DNA of 64,000 bases from Clostridium sp. OS1-26. GTDB taxonomy: Bacteria > Bacillota > Clostridia > Clostridiales > Clostridiaceae. Shown here piece by piece: positions 55,433 through 63,979 of this stretch. Below the pieces are notes generated by a model. That model saw only the letters and a program-made list of their open reading frames with translations, did no database searches and was not told where the DNA came from. Every line of letters begins with the position of its first letter. Within the stretch, counting starts at the first letter, position 1. The position numbers were made by a program, and so were the translations under genes. The stretch is taken from positions 5,737,208-5,801,207 of the forward strand of contig NZ_CP133264.1 of NCBI RefSeq assembly GCF_030915445.1. Reading direction: 5' to 3'.

Positions 55433-56602
55433 TTGAAAATTTTATTTTATATAATAATTATACTTATTCTTATATTGACAATATATTTATTAAAAAACAA
55501 AAACATTTTTGTAACTATACTCTGTTCTCTGCTGATATTACAAATCATAGCAGCACCTAAGGTATGCATAGATGGGGTTATATCAGGAGCATTGCTCTTT
55601 TTTTACAAGGTTTTCCCATCTCTTTTTTCTTTTTTGGTAGTATCAAATATAATGCTAGCTTATGATGGGGTTCATATATATTCCAAAGTATTAGGAAACA
55701 TCATATGCAAGCCTCTCAGGCTTCCTAAAAGCTGTAATTTCGTACTAATTATTAGTTTATTATGTGGTTATCCTTTAGGAGCAAAATATGCCTGTGACTT
55801 ATATGAGAAAAATATTATAGATTTAAAAACCTGTGAAAGACTTCTTAATATAGCCTCAAATGCGAGTCCATTATTTGTTCTTGGTTCAGTAGGTATATCT
55901 ATGCTTAAAAACTCCTATATAGGATATATATTACTTTTGTCAAACTTACTTTCTTGTATAATAATGGGCGTGGTTCTTCCTAATAGAGTTAAAATTAATA
56001 TAAAGAATATCTATGAAGATAAGTTTACTTATTCAGATTCAAACATAGGAAATATTCTTAAATCAAGTATAGAGGGGGCTATCAGAACATGTTTATCCAT
56101 AGGTGGGTTTGTAACTCTTTTTTCAGTTGTAAATAATATACTTAAGACAAATTATCTGTTTAACATGTTTATATATAATATATCAATTTTGACTCATATA
56201 TCGAAAAATATAGTCGAAGGATTTGCCTTAGGAATAATCGAAATGACTAATGGATGTAGTTTAATTGCTGCCTCCAATACATCTATTACTATTAAAATTG
56301 CACTTGTAAGCTTTCTTTTTACATTCAGTGGTTTATCCATTATATCTCAGGTTTATTCCTTTACATACAAATTTGATATATCAATAAAAAAATATGCCTT
56401 GAGAAAAATTCTTCAAGGCTGTATATGTTCCATACTAAGCATAGTAATGTACGAAAATGGACTATTAAATTTTTCAGAACAGGCCTTTATGTATAATCAT
56501 TTTACTCAAGCTAAAATGTCAGTTATATTTATAGTAACAATGTTAGCTCTAATATCTCCATGGTTTACTATTAGAATTAAAAATTTATTTCATCTCCCTT
56601 AG
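55433..56602 (+). CDS. ylbJ: Sporulation integral membrane protein YlbJ
   Basis: This 389-residue protein is highly hydrophobic with about eight membrane segments and contains FYKVFPSLFSFLV near 50 and LLCGYPLGAKYACDLYE near 110, which are family landmarks. YlbJ is a sigma-E-controlled membrane protein needed for spore cortex formation in B. subtilis. The TTG at 55433 follows AAGTAGGTGG by seven bases and gives a normal membrane N-terminus; a longer frame lies in the family C repeat. Its last 18 bases overlap the convergent coiled-coil gene. Confidence 0.9.
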   Translation: MKILFYIIIILILILTIYLLKNKNIFVTILCSLLILQIIAAPKVCIDGVISGALLFFYKVFPSLFSFLVVSNIMLAYDGVHIYSKVLGNIICKPLRLPKSCNFVLIISLLCGYPLGAKYACDLYEKNIIDLKTCERLLNIASNASPLFVLGSVGISMLKNSYIGYILLLSNLLSCIIMGVVLPNRVKINIKNIYEDKFTYSDSNIGNILKSSIEGAIRTCLSIGGFVTLFSVVNNILKTNYLFNMFIYNISILTHISKNIVEGFALGIIEMTNGCSLIAASNTSITIKIALVSFLFTFSGLSIISQVYSFTYKFDISIKKYALRKILQGCICSILSIVMYENGLLNFSEQAFMYNHFTQAKMSVIFIVTMLALISPWFTIRIKNLFHLP

Positions 56603-57109
56603 TTCCTTTACGTTTTGTCTAATTTCATTAGTTTTTAAGTTTACATTGCGCTCTAAATGAATAACAAATTCCTCCAGATCACCTTTTAAAACTTCTAGGA
56701 GTTGACTCTTCTTTGCAGTTATCTCTCTGTCTAAGTCATTTAAAATTGCATTCGCATAATCTCTAGCACCCAGTCTTACAGCCTTTGCATTTCTCTGAGC
56801 AGAAGCGATAATTTCTTCTGCTCTCACATTTGCTTCTCTAGTAATATCATGATTTTCAATTTGCTTTCTAAGGAGATTTAAATTTTCTTTTTTTAAGTTT
56901 TCTGCTTCCTGTATTGCTTCACTTAATATTCTTTCCTTTTCTTCGATAACCCATTGCGCCTTTTTCAATTCATCTGGCATATGATGAATTATTTTTTCTA
57001 TTATTTCTAATGTTTCTTTTTTATCCACCACAACTTTGCCCATCATAGGAACCTTTGATGATGTTTCTATTATCTCATGAAGATATTCCAGTAATTTTAT
57101 TACATCCAT
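56585..57109 (-). CDS. Coiled-coil protein of unknown function
   Basis: This 174-residue protein is mostly charged heptads (about 35-170) rich in Glu, Lys, Ala and Ile, with no transmembrane segment; its start (MDVIKLLEYLHEIIE) looks like a short helical cap. The middle (AEEIIASAQRNAKAVRLGARDYA) resembles the stalk of ATP-synthase peripheral subunits or DivIVA-like proteins; neither identity is secure. Genes of this kind sit by coaD in clostridia. It is 11 bases downstream of coaD. Confidence 0.75.
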   Translation of the reverse strand: MDVIKLLEYLHEIIETSSKVPMMGKVVVDKKETLEIIEKIIHHMPDELKKAQWVIEEKERILSEAIQEAENLKKENLNLLRKQIENHDITREANVRAEEIIASAQRNAKAVRLGARDYANAILNDLDREITAKKSQLLEVLKGDLEEFVIHLERNVNLKTNEIRQNVKELREMK

Positions 57110-57120
57110 ACTTTTCCCCC

Positions 57121-57603
57121 CTAAAGGCGGTTAACCTTTTTCATAATATCAGGTATTATTTCATCTGGAACTAAATCTTTAATGCATCCCCCAAACATAG
57201 CCACTTGCTTTACAGATGAGGAGCTTAAAAATGAATTTTTTGCACTTGTCATCATAAATACCGTTTCTATGTTCGGGTCTAATTTACTATTCATAAGAGA
57301 CATTTGAAATTCATACTCAAAATCTGATACGGCACGAAGACCTTTTATTATAACTTTAGCACCTTTATTTTTCATAAAGTGAATTAAAAGTCCACTAAAA
57401 CTTTCTACTTTCACATTTGGAATGTCTTTAACTGCTCTTTGAATCAATTCAACTCTTTCTTCAATATCAAAAAGGCCTTTTTTCTGAGGATTTACAAGTA
57501 CTCCTACTGTCACTTCATCAAATACTTTAGCAGATCTTCTTATTATATCTAAATGTCCATTAGTTACTGGATCAAAACTCCCTGGATAAACTGCTGTTTT
57601 CAT
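57121..57603 (-). CDS. coaD: Pantetheine-phosphate adenylyltransferase
   Basis: CoaD makes dephospho-CoA. The 160-residue protein has AVYPGSFDPVTNGHLDIIRR (4-23) with the HxGH-type motif TNGH and the FLSSSSVKQVA segment near 125. It follows rsmD by five bases; the pairing rsmD-coaD is universal in Firmicutes. GGAGGACTAATAATA precedes the ATG. Confidence 0.98.
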   Translation of the reverse strand: MKTAVYPGSFDPVTNGHLDIIRRSAKVFDEVTVGVLVNPQKKGLFDIEERVELIQRAVKDIPNVKVESFSGLLIHFMKNKGAKVIIKGLRAVSDFEYEFQMSLMNSKLDPNIETVFMMTSAKNSFLSSSSVKQVAMFGGCIKDLVPDEIIPDIMKKVNRL

Positions 57604-57608
57604 TATTA

Positions 57609-58169
57609 TTAGTCCTCCTTATATCTGTAAAAACATACAGTCGTATTCCCGTATCTCCTGTGATCTACAAGAATAATTTTCTCTGTACCCTGGTACAGCT
57701 CCTCCTTGGTATCAATCTTAGTTACAATAAGGCCTTCTTTGTCTAATAATCCTTCTTTCTCTATTATCTCTACTGCCGGTGGAATTAGATTTTTTAAATA
57801 AGGCGGATCTAGGAAAATTATATCAAAAGTTATTTTTCTTTTCGAAAATTCCTCCAAAGCTTTATATGAATCCATATTGAGACATTTACATATTTGTCCA
57901 AAGTTTAAATTTTCAACATTTTTATTCAAAAATGAAAATGTAACTTTGTCTCTATCAACTAAATAACATTCCTTAGCTCCTCTGCTTGCTGCTTCTAACC
58001 CTAAGCTTCCTGTGCCTGAAAATACATCTACTACAGTAGCGCCGTAAACTCTATTTTGTATTATATTAAATATAGATTCCTTAATTCTATCTAAAGTAGG
58101 TCTGGTAGTATCCATGCCAACCGGTGACAAAATTTTTCTACCCTTTGCAAGACCTGCAATAATTCTCAT
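57609..58169 (-). CDS. rsmD: 16S rRNA (guanine(966)-N2)-methyltransferase
   Basis: RsmD methylates G966. The 186-residue protein has the SAM motif VVDVFSGTGSLGLEAASRGA (42-61), the catalytic DPPY near 120 and the start MRIIAGLAKGRKI. Its ribosome binding site AAAAGGAGG, seven bases before the ATG, is the end of a family A repeat. Confidence 0.97.
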   Translation of the reverse strand: MRIIAGLAKGRKILSPVGMDTTRPTLDRIKESIFNIIQNRVYGATVVDVFSGTGSLGLEAASRGAKECYLVDRDKVTFSFLNKNVENLNFGQICKCLNMDSYKALEEFSKRKITFDIIFLDPPYLKNLIPPAVEIIEKEGLLDKEGLIVTKIDTKEELYQGTEKIILVDHRRYGNTTVCFYRYKED

Positions 58170-58176
58170 GATTTTT

Positions 58177-58336
58177 CCTCCTTTTAGTGGTCACACTGGG
58201 TAATTTTGCTTGTTTCCCTTCGGGCACTGGGTAACTTAATATTTTCGCTTCCGCTCACAAGTTACCCGTAAAAATTCATTTAGAACTTTTACCTAGCAAA
58301 ATTGCCCGTTAAAGTCCATTTAGGACTTTAACCTCC
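58177..58336 (-). mobile_element. Repeat family A, copy 3: 160-nt GGAGG-bounded structured element
   Basis: Minus-strand boundaries TTAGGAGGTTAAAG and GACCACTAAAAGGAGG, exact length 160. Differs from copy 1 mostly by single bases; the outer pair is GGGCAATTTTGCT with AGCAAAATTACCC (one mismatch). Confidence 0.86.
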
Positions 58337-58474
58337 TAATTTTTCCTTGTTGTTTCTAAATTATAGTCATTTTACTATAATATTTTAACATATAAAATTA
58401 TATTATACAAAATTTTTTACTTACCATGTAAAAATGTATCATAATTTGTATTCACTTAATCTACTATATTTACT

Positions 58475-58651
58475 CATAAGCAGACATCCAAAATCTTAAG
58501 TAGGCATCCAAAATCTATGATTTTGAGATGATCACTTACACAGAGTGCTGATTTTGAGATGATCGCTTAAGCAGAGAACTCAAATCTCTAATTTGAAATG
58601 AGCAGCTTACTCAGCAAGTACTCATTCGACAATAGTAGAAGGAGTTTCATT
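58475..58651 (-). repeat. Repeat family C, minus-strand copy
   Basis: Read on the minus strand it starts ATGAAACTCCTTCTAC and GTCGAATGAGTA, then several CTCAAAATC/GATTTTG hairpin units with AAGCGATCATCTC and TGTGTAAGTGATCATC, ending GGATGTCTGCTTA. Longer than the copy at 55279. Its start lies eight bases from the recG stop codon. Confidence 0.7.
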
Positions 58652-58658
58652 ATAAACA

Positions 58659-60709
58659 TTAGTTAAAACAAATAAATTTTGAGGTTTGCTCTATTTTTTT
58701 AAAGATTTCATTTTTAATTTTGATATCTTTTTCGTTATTGCTTTCAATAAGCTTTTTAGCTTCTAAATTAGCCATTTTTAGTATATCTATGTCTTCTGCA
58801 ATATCGGAAAGTATAAGTCCATCTTCTCCATGCTGCCTAAAGCCAAATATTTCTCCTGATCCTCTAATTTTCAAATCCTGTTCTGCAATAAAGAAGCCAT
58901 CGTTACTGCTTTTCATTATCTCCATTCTTCTTCTTATAATATCATTCTTAATATTCGATATTAATATACAATAAGACTTATGTTTCCCTCTTCCAACTCT
59001 TCCTCTTAATTGATGTAATTGTGCGAGTCCAAATCTTTCTGCATTTTCTATTATCATAAGTGTAGCATTAGGTACATTTATACCTACCTCTATGACTGTA
59101 GTAGATATAACAACTTTAACTTCCCCACTTTTAAATCTATTCATAACTTCATCTTTAACCTTAGGTGTCATTTTTCCATGAAGTATTTTCATAGGTATTT
59201 CTCTAAAGTAATCCTCTTTCAATTCATTATATAAGTTCTCTACGGAACTTAAGTCTAAATCTTCATTTTCTTCTACCAGAGGACAGACTACATAAACCTG
59301 CCTGCCCTTTTTTATTTCCTCTAGTGCAAAATTATATGCTTTATATTTTAAGTCTTCTTTCATATAATGTGTTTCTATTTTCTGTCTTCCTGGCGGAAGC
59401 TCATCAATCACAGATACATCCAAATCTCCGTAAAGGTATAAACTTAAAGTCCTAGGAATTGGCGTAGCAGTCATAACTAAAGTATCTACATTTTTACCTT
59501 TATTGGTCAATCTACTTCTCTGCATTACACCAAATCTGTGTTGTTCATCAGTAACTACCATTCCAAGATTTTCAAACTCAACATTATCTTCAATAAGAGC
59601 ATGAGTACCTATTATTAAGTCTATATTGCCATCCTTCAAATCTCTTTTTATTTCTTCTTTATTTTTCTGAGTAGTGCTGCCACACAATAATTTAACATTG
59701 ATATTGAAATCCTCAAATAATTTCTCTGCTTCAAAATAATGTTGAGTAGCTAATATTTCTGTAGGCGCCATGATAACAGCTTGGTAACCATTCTTTATTA
59801 TATTAAATGCAGATATAAGAGCTACAACGGTTTTACCGCTTCCTACGTCACCTTGAACTAACCTATTCATCGGGCTTTCCTTTTTTGATCAATCAATATT
59901 TCCCTGATAACCCTATTTTGCGCCTTTGTTAAAGCATAGGGTAGTTTTTCTTTTAAGAACTTTAATTCGTCACTTATTTTAAAAGCTATACCTTTTTTAT
60001 TTTCATTAAAATAGTCTTTAAGCATTAGTATTTTTAGTGAATATGTGAATAGCTCCTGGAATTTAAGCCTTCTTCTAGCTTCTTGTAGTTCTTTCATACT
60101 AGAAGGGTCGTGTATTACTCTTATTGCCCTATCTAAACTACATAGCTTATATCTATTTATTATCCATTCTGGAAGGTTTTCATCTATAACTACATCTTTG
60201 AGAACATAATTTACTAGTTTTGCTATTAAACTATTTGTTATTCCAGATTTGAGAGGGTATTTAGGCATTATCTTTTCAGAACTTTCTATATTTGTTCTAT
60301 TCTTAACTAATGTTGGATTTATAATAGAAGTTTCGCCTTTAAAATCTTGTAGTTTTCCCATTATGGTATAATCACAATTTATTTTAAAATAATTTTTCAT
60401 GTAAGGCTGGTTAAACCATTTTCCTTTAAATATATTATTGCCATCGTTAAAAATAACAGTAGAAATTGTTTTCCCATTTTTTGTTCTTATATCTTTATCT
60501 ATTTTTACAACTTTACAATTGATTATTAATTTACCAATATTCTTTTCTCCGGTTAAAGAGTTGCAAGATGAAATCATCTCATAATCCCTTGGAAAATATA
60601 ATAGTAAATCTAAAATACTGAAGATGCAGCATTTTTTTAAACTTTCTGCAGTTTTAGGTCCTACCCCTTTCAAGCAAGTTATATCACTATATATATTCAA
60701 TGAAATCAC
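58659..60709 (-). CDS. recG: ATP-dependent DNA helicase RecG, with one apparent frameshift
   Basis: RecG remodels stalled forks and branched DNA. The 5' half (59867-60709) has the wedge domain with LKGVGPKTAESL near 13; the 3' half (58659-59870) holds the helicase with GDVGSGKTVVAL, DEQHRFG, the ATPIPRTL motif and QLRGRVGRG. One extra base at the T run 59881-59886 joins them as DQKKESPMNRLVQGDVGSGKT across the break (split DQKKESP, MNRLVQG) and gives 683 residues, the family norm. As read, the proteins separate just before Walker A. Confidence 0.92.
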
Positions 60710-60817
60710 TCCATTTTTAGAAATTATAAAGCTTTATATAGTAGCTTTATATTATTTAAATCAACTATTATACTAATTATCCATATCAATATACATCAAA
60801 ACCATACAATTTGGCAA

Positions 60818-60844
60818 ATAAAAAAAGCCTTAAGGCTTTTTTTA
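60818..60844 (-). terminator. Terminator after the fakA-like gene
   Basis: The minus strand reads AAAAAGCCTTAAGGCTTTTT with a U-tract, overlapping the stop codon. Confidence 0.8.
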
Positions 60845-62503
60845 TTCAACAGAAACTATAAAGTAATATAGCGGCTGATGTCCATTATAGTATTGTACAT
60901 CAGCATTTTCATATTTTTCTTGAATATTTTCTATGAATTCTTTTACTTTTTCCTCTTCGCAATCCTGACCATAGAAAACTGTAATTAACTCGCTATCATC
61001 ATCGACCATTGAGGAAATTATATTTTCACATACTTCAAAGATATCTTCTCCTACATCTTGTATCTTTCCTTCAACTAAACCTAATATATTACCTTCTTTT
61101 ATAGTTTTACCATCCATCTCAGTGTCTCTTACAGCGTAAGTTACTGAACCAGTCTTTACTATATCTACGCCTTGTTCCATAGCTTGTATGTTATCATCAA
61201 CACTTAAATCAGGGTTAAATACCGTAACCGCTGTTATACCTTCAGGTATTGTTTTAGTGGCAATAACATTTACATTTTTATCACTTATCTCTGCTGCTTG
61301 ATTTGCTGCCATAATTATATTTTTATTATTTGGAAGAACAAAAATATTTTCTGCATTTATTTTATTTATACACTCAAGTATATCTTGAGTACTTGGATTC
61401 ATCGTCTGTCCTCCTTCAATTACGAAGTCAACACCTAAATCCTCAAAAATATTTTTTATTCCATCGCCCATAGCCACTGATATAAATGCATATTTTTTTA
61501 ATTCTGTATTCTCTAATTCGTGAGCTTCTTCACTTTCACTTGAAGTTGCTTTTTCGTTATAAGATTTATTTTCCACATTTAGTACATTTCTATGCTGCTC
61601 CCTCATGTTATCAATCTTAATTTTTGAGAGCTCACCTAACTTAATAGCTTTAGAAAGAACCATTCCAGGATCATTGGTATGTATATGAACTTTTACAATA
61701 TCTTCATCTTTCACAACTACCATGGAATCTCCCATAGTCTCTAATTCAGATTTAAAGCTATCTACGGCTGTGCTATTTGAAAGAATAAAAAATTCAGTAC
61801 AATAACCAAACTTGATATCCTGCTCAACTATATTTTTACTAGCTGGTCCAGCCACAGATTCATTAGTATCTGTAATATCAACTTTCTTCATATCTTCCTT
61901 TAAAACTTCATACATACCTTCGAGTATTATTAATAATCCCATTCCTCCTGCATCTACAACCTTTGCTTTTTTAAGCACTGGGAGCATTTCAGGGGTTTTA
62001 TCTAAAATATGCCTGCTATACTCGCATACCTCTTTTAAAAGCGTTTCTACATCTTCACTATTTGATTTGACAGCACTTTCTCCTGCTGCTCTTATGATAG
62101 TAAGAATTGTTCCTTCCGTTGGTCTCATAACAGCCTTATAAGCTGATTTTGAACCTTCCATCAAACTATTTGCAAATTCTACAGAAGTAACCTCACTTTT
62201 TCCTTCTAGACCTTTTGCAATTCCTCTAAATATTTGTGAAAGTATTACGCCTGAGTTACCTCGTGCTCCCATTAGAGCTCCTTTAGCTAGCTTTTTAGCT
62301 ATTTCCTCTATAGACTTATCTCTCATATTCTTAATTTCAGACACTGCACTTCTAAATGTCATAGACATATTCGTCCCCGTATCTCCGTCTGGTACAGGAA
62401 AAACATTTAATGAATTTACATAATCCTTTTGCATTTCCAGCTTATTGCTTGCATGGACAACCATATTGTAAAAACACTGGCCATCTATATTTAAGTACTT
62501 CAT
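60842..62503 (-). CDS. DAK2 domain fatty acid kinase-like protein (FakA/YloV)
   Basis: FakA-type proteins phosphorylate fatty acids held by a FakB partner; YloV orthologs are often annotated dihydroxyacetone kinase-like. The 553-residue protein has the DhaL nucleotide domain with LNVFPVPDGDTGTNMSMTFR (33-52), GARGNSGVILSQIF near 80, VDAGGMGLLIILEG near 185, a middle domain and a C-terminal DegV-like domain (about 330-553, FVLPNNKNIIMAANQAA). No FakB is near. It is downstream of the asp23 gene, the standard pair. Confidence 0.88.
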   Translation of the reverse strand: MKYLNIDGQCFYNMVVHASNKLEMQKDYVNSLNVFPVPDGDTGTNMSMTFRSAVSEIKNMRDKSIEEIAKKLAKGALMGARGNSGVILSQIFRGIAKGLEGKSEVTSVEFANSLMEGSKSAYKAVMRPTEGTILTIIRAAGESAVKSNSEDVETLLKEVCEYSRHILDKTPEMLPVLKKAKVVDAGGMGLLIILEGMYEVLKEDMKKVDITDTNESVAGPASKNIVEQDIKFGYCTEFFILSNSTAVDSFKSELETMGDSMVVVKDEDIVKVHIHTNDPGMVLSKAIKLGELSKIKIDNMREQHRNVLNVENKSYNEKATSSESEEAHELENTELKKYAFISVAMGDGIKNIFEDLGVDFVIEGGQTMNPSTQDILECINKINAENIFVLPNNKNIIMAANQAAEISDKNVNVIATKTIPEGITAVTVFNPDLSVDDNIQAMEQGVDIVKTGSVTYAVRDTEMDGKTIKEGNILGLVEGKIQDVGEDIFEVCENIISSMVDDDSELITVFYGQDCEEEKVKEFIENIQEKYENADVQYYNGHQPLYYFIVSVE

Positions 62504-62519
62504 ATTTGAAAACTACCTC

Positions 62520-62870
62520 CTAGACTCTAACACCTTGAACATTCACTGTAATATTTGAAACTTTAAGACCTGTATAATTCTCCACATTATATTTTACTTT
62601 TTGAATTATATTATTAGCAATAACTGATATTTTAGTTGAATATTGAACCATAATAAATAGCTCTATAGATAATCCGTCTTCTTTAGAACGAACTTTTACA
62701 CCTTTGCTTAAGTTTTCACTCTTTATTAATTCCCATAGTCCATCTTTAGCATTTCTAGATGCCATTCCAACTACACCATAACACTCCATAGTTGAAACAC
62801 CTACAATATTGGCAACCACTTCTTCTGAATAGCTTATAATTCCGTTCTCACTGGTGATGTTACCTATCAT
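62520..62870 (-). CDS. Asp23/Gls24 family protein (YloU-like)
   Basis: This 116-residue protein has ISYSEEVVANIVGVSTMECYG, cut here as SEEVVANIVGVSTMECYG (15-32), and the C-terminal NYTGLKVSNITVNVQGV segment of the Asp23/DUF322 family. Family members are alkaline-shock or cell-envelope proteins; role here unknown. It is paired with the fakA-like gene and has its own promoter, divergent from rpmB. Confidence 0.92.
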   Translation of the reverse strand: MIGNITSENGIISYSEEVVANIVGVSTMECYGVVGMASRNAKDGLWELIKSENLSKGVKVRSKEDGLSIELFIMVQYSTKISVIANNIIQKVKYNVENYTGLKVSNITVNVQGVRV

Positions 62871-62906
62871 AATAAAATCCTCCTCCTGTCATAGACCATA
62901 TAACAT

Positions 62907-62935
62907 ATTTTATATTAAATAAGAGATTTATTCAA
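62907..62935 (-). promoter_or_regulatory. Sigma-A promoter for asp23-fakA-like operon
   Basis: The minus strand reads TTGAAT-N17-TAAAAT, 37 bases before the ATG. Confidence 0.65.
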
Positions 62936-62986
62936 GGAAATATATTATTTATAATGTTATTTTTACTATTTAATTTTATAATATAC

Positions 62987-63016
62987 TTGCAAAAATTCTA
63001 TGTTTTGTGGTAAAAT
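62987..63016 (+). promoter_or_regulatory. Sigma-A promoter for rpmB
   Basis: The plus strand reads TTGCAA-N18-TAAAAT, 60 bases before the ATG. Confidence 0.65.
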
Positions 63017-63075
63017 AATTAATGTTTGAATTGAGAAGATATATTTCTTCACAATTTGTTAAGGAGGTGTTTATA

Positions 63076-63267
63076 ATGTCAAGAAAGTGCGAAATATGCA
63101 ATAAAGGCGTTGTATTTGGTGTACAATACAGCCACTCACACCGTCAATCAAAAAGAACTTGGGCTCCAAACATAAGAAAAGTTAAAGCTATAGTTGAAGG
63201 AACACCAAAAACTATACATGTTTGTACAAGATGCCTTCGTTCAGGAAAGGTTCAACGTGCAATATAG
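63076..63267 (+). CDS. rpmB: 50S ribosomal protein L28
   Basis: The 63-residue protein has the start MSRKCEICNKGVVFGVQYSH and the C-terminal VCTRCLRSGKV; with four cysteines it is the zinc-binding form. The ATG at 63076 follows AAGGAGGTGTTTATA; a longer frame 18 codons upstream has no binding site. It is divergent from asp23. Confidence 0.98.
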   Translation: MSRKCEICNKGVVFGVQYSHSHRQSKRTWAPNIRKVKAIVEGTPKTIHVCTRCLRSGKVQRAI

Positions 63268-63274
63268 GGAATAA

Positions 63275-63306
63275 AAAATGCAGTTGTTTAAACAATTGCA
63301 TTTTTG
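63275..63306 (+). terminator. Terminator after rpmB
   Basis: AAAATGCAGTTGTTT and AAACAATTGCATTTT form a near-perfect stem with U-tract TTTTTG, seven bases after the rpmB stop codon. Confidence 0.8.
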
Positions 63307-63640
63307 TTTCTTGCATTAATATTGTAATTTATTACATTACTTTACAATATTTAGCTCCTTTGCAATCCTAAAGTTGAACCTTAATTTAATATAGTAATCG
63401 TAATAACATTTTTATTAAATTTGTTATGCTCTAAATTCTTTACTTATTGAATCTAAACTTATAATACTTAGGCAATTCAAAGGAGCACATATTTTTATCT
63501 AATTATTTTAAGATGAAAGTTACATTAATTAAGATACATATAGATACAATTATTAAGCCTGAAACTATGTTTTTAGGCTTTTTTTCTTTATAATTGCTTC
63601 CTATTCTCTTCTAATAGTCATTATATCCTTTAATTATATT
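63307..63640. other. AT-rich gap between rpmB terminator and family B repeat
   Basis: Very AT-rich and without gene, repeat family member or clear promoter. A short hairpin TAAGCCTGAAA ... TTTTTAGGCTTTTTTTC near 63554-63588 looks like another terminator on the plus strand. Confidence 0.5.
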
Positions 63641-63979
63641 TTTATCCGATGTCTACCGCCACTTATATCCCAACGCACTCTGTGAAAGCGATTCGCACCA
63701 AATCAGCACGCTGTGTAAGCGATCATCTCAAAATCATAGATTTTGGATGCCTGCTTAACATTTGGGCTCTCTGCTTGCACTCTGTGAAAGCGATTCACAC
63801 CAAATCAAAGATTTGGGTTCTCTGCTTTTCTTAAAGTTGGGGATATAAGTGGCGCTACGGCCCTGGATAACGGATTCTAAGCTTCAGATGGAGGTTAAAT
63901 GCCTAAATGACATTTAACGGGCAGAATTGCCCAGTGGTCGTAGACAAAACTCCACCTGAAGCCAAGAATCCTGTTTATA
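63641..63979 (+). repeat. Repeat family B, full-length copy with nested family C and A units
   Basis: Starts TTTATCCGATGTCTACCGCC and ends AGAATCCTGTTTATAA. Pairings: TTATCC with GGATAA (P1); CGCCACTTATATCCC with GGGATATAAGTGGCG (P2); GGATTCT with AGAATCC (P3); CTTCAG and CTGAAG (P4). The P2 loop (63673-63836) holds family C hairpin units; the P4 loop (63888-63952) holds a single unit of family A. Confidence 0.75.
63888..63952 (+). repeat. Minimal family A unit nested in family B
   Basis: GGAGGTTAAATGCC-TAAA-TGACATTTAACGGGCAGAATT then GCCCAGTGGTCG: one hairpin with the TAAAT loop followed by GGGCA/TGCCC. It has the same plan as each half of the 160-nt element but without the second GGAGG. 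Confidence 0.6.

Larger units (their letters stand above)
58170..58658. other. Gap between recG and rsmD filled by two repeats
   Basis: A family A copy (58177-58336) and a family C copy (58475-58651) lie here, separated by AT-rich sequence. No gene. Confidence 0.8.

Noticed and set aside
63649..63834. 61-codon plus-strand ORF with internal repeats (SVKAIHTKS-like)
   Set aside because: It lies wholly in the family B/C repeat; the apparent protein repeat is a by-product of the DNA repeat.
63673..63836. Possible CRISPR array from repeated GCACTCTGTG...AAGCGAT segments
   Set aside because: Units are unequal, imperfect, fold on themselves, lack regular spacers and no cas gene is near.
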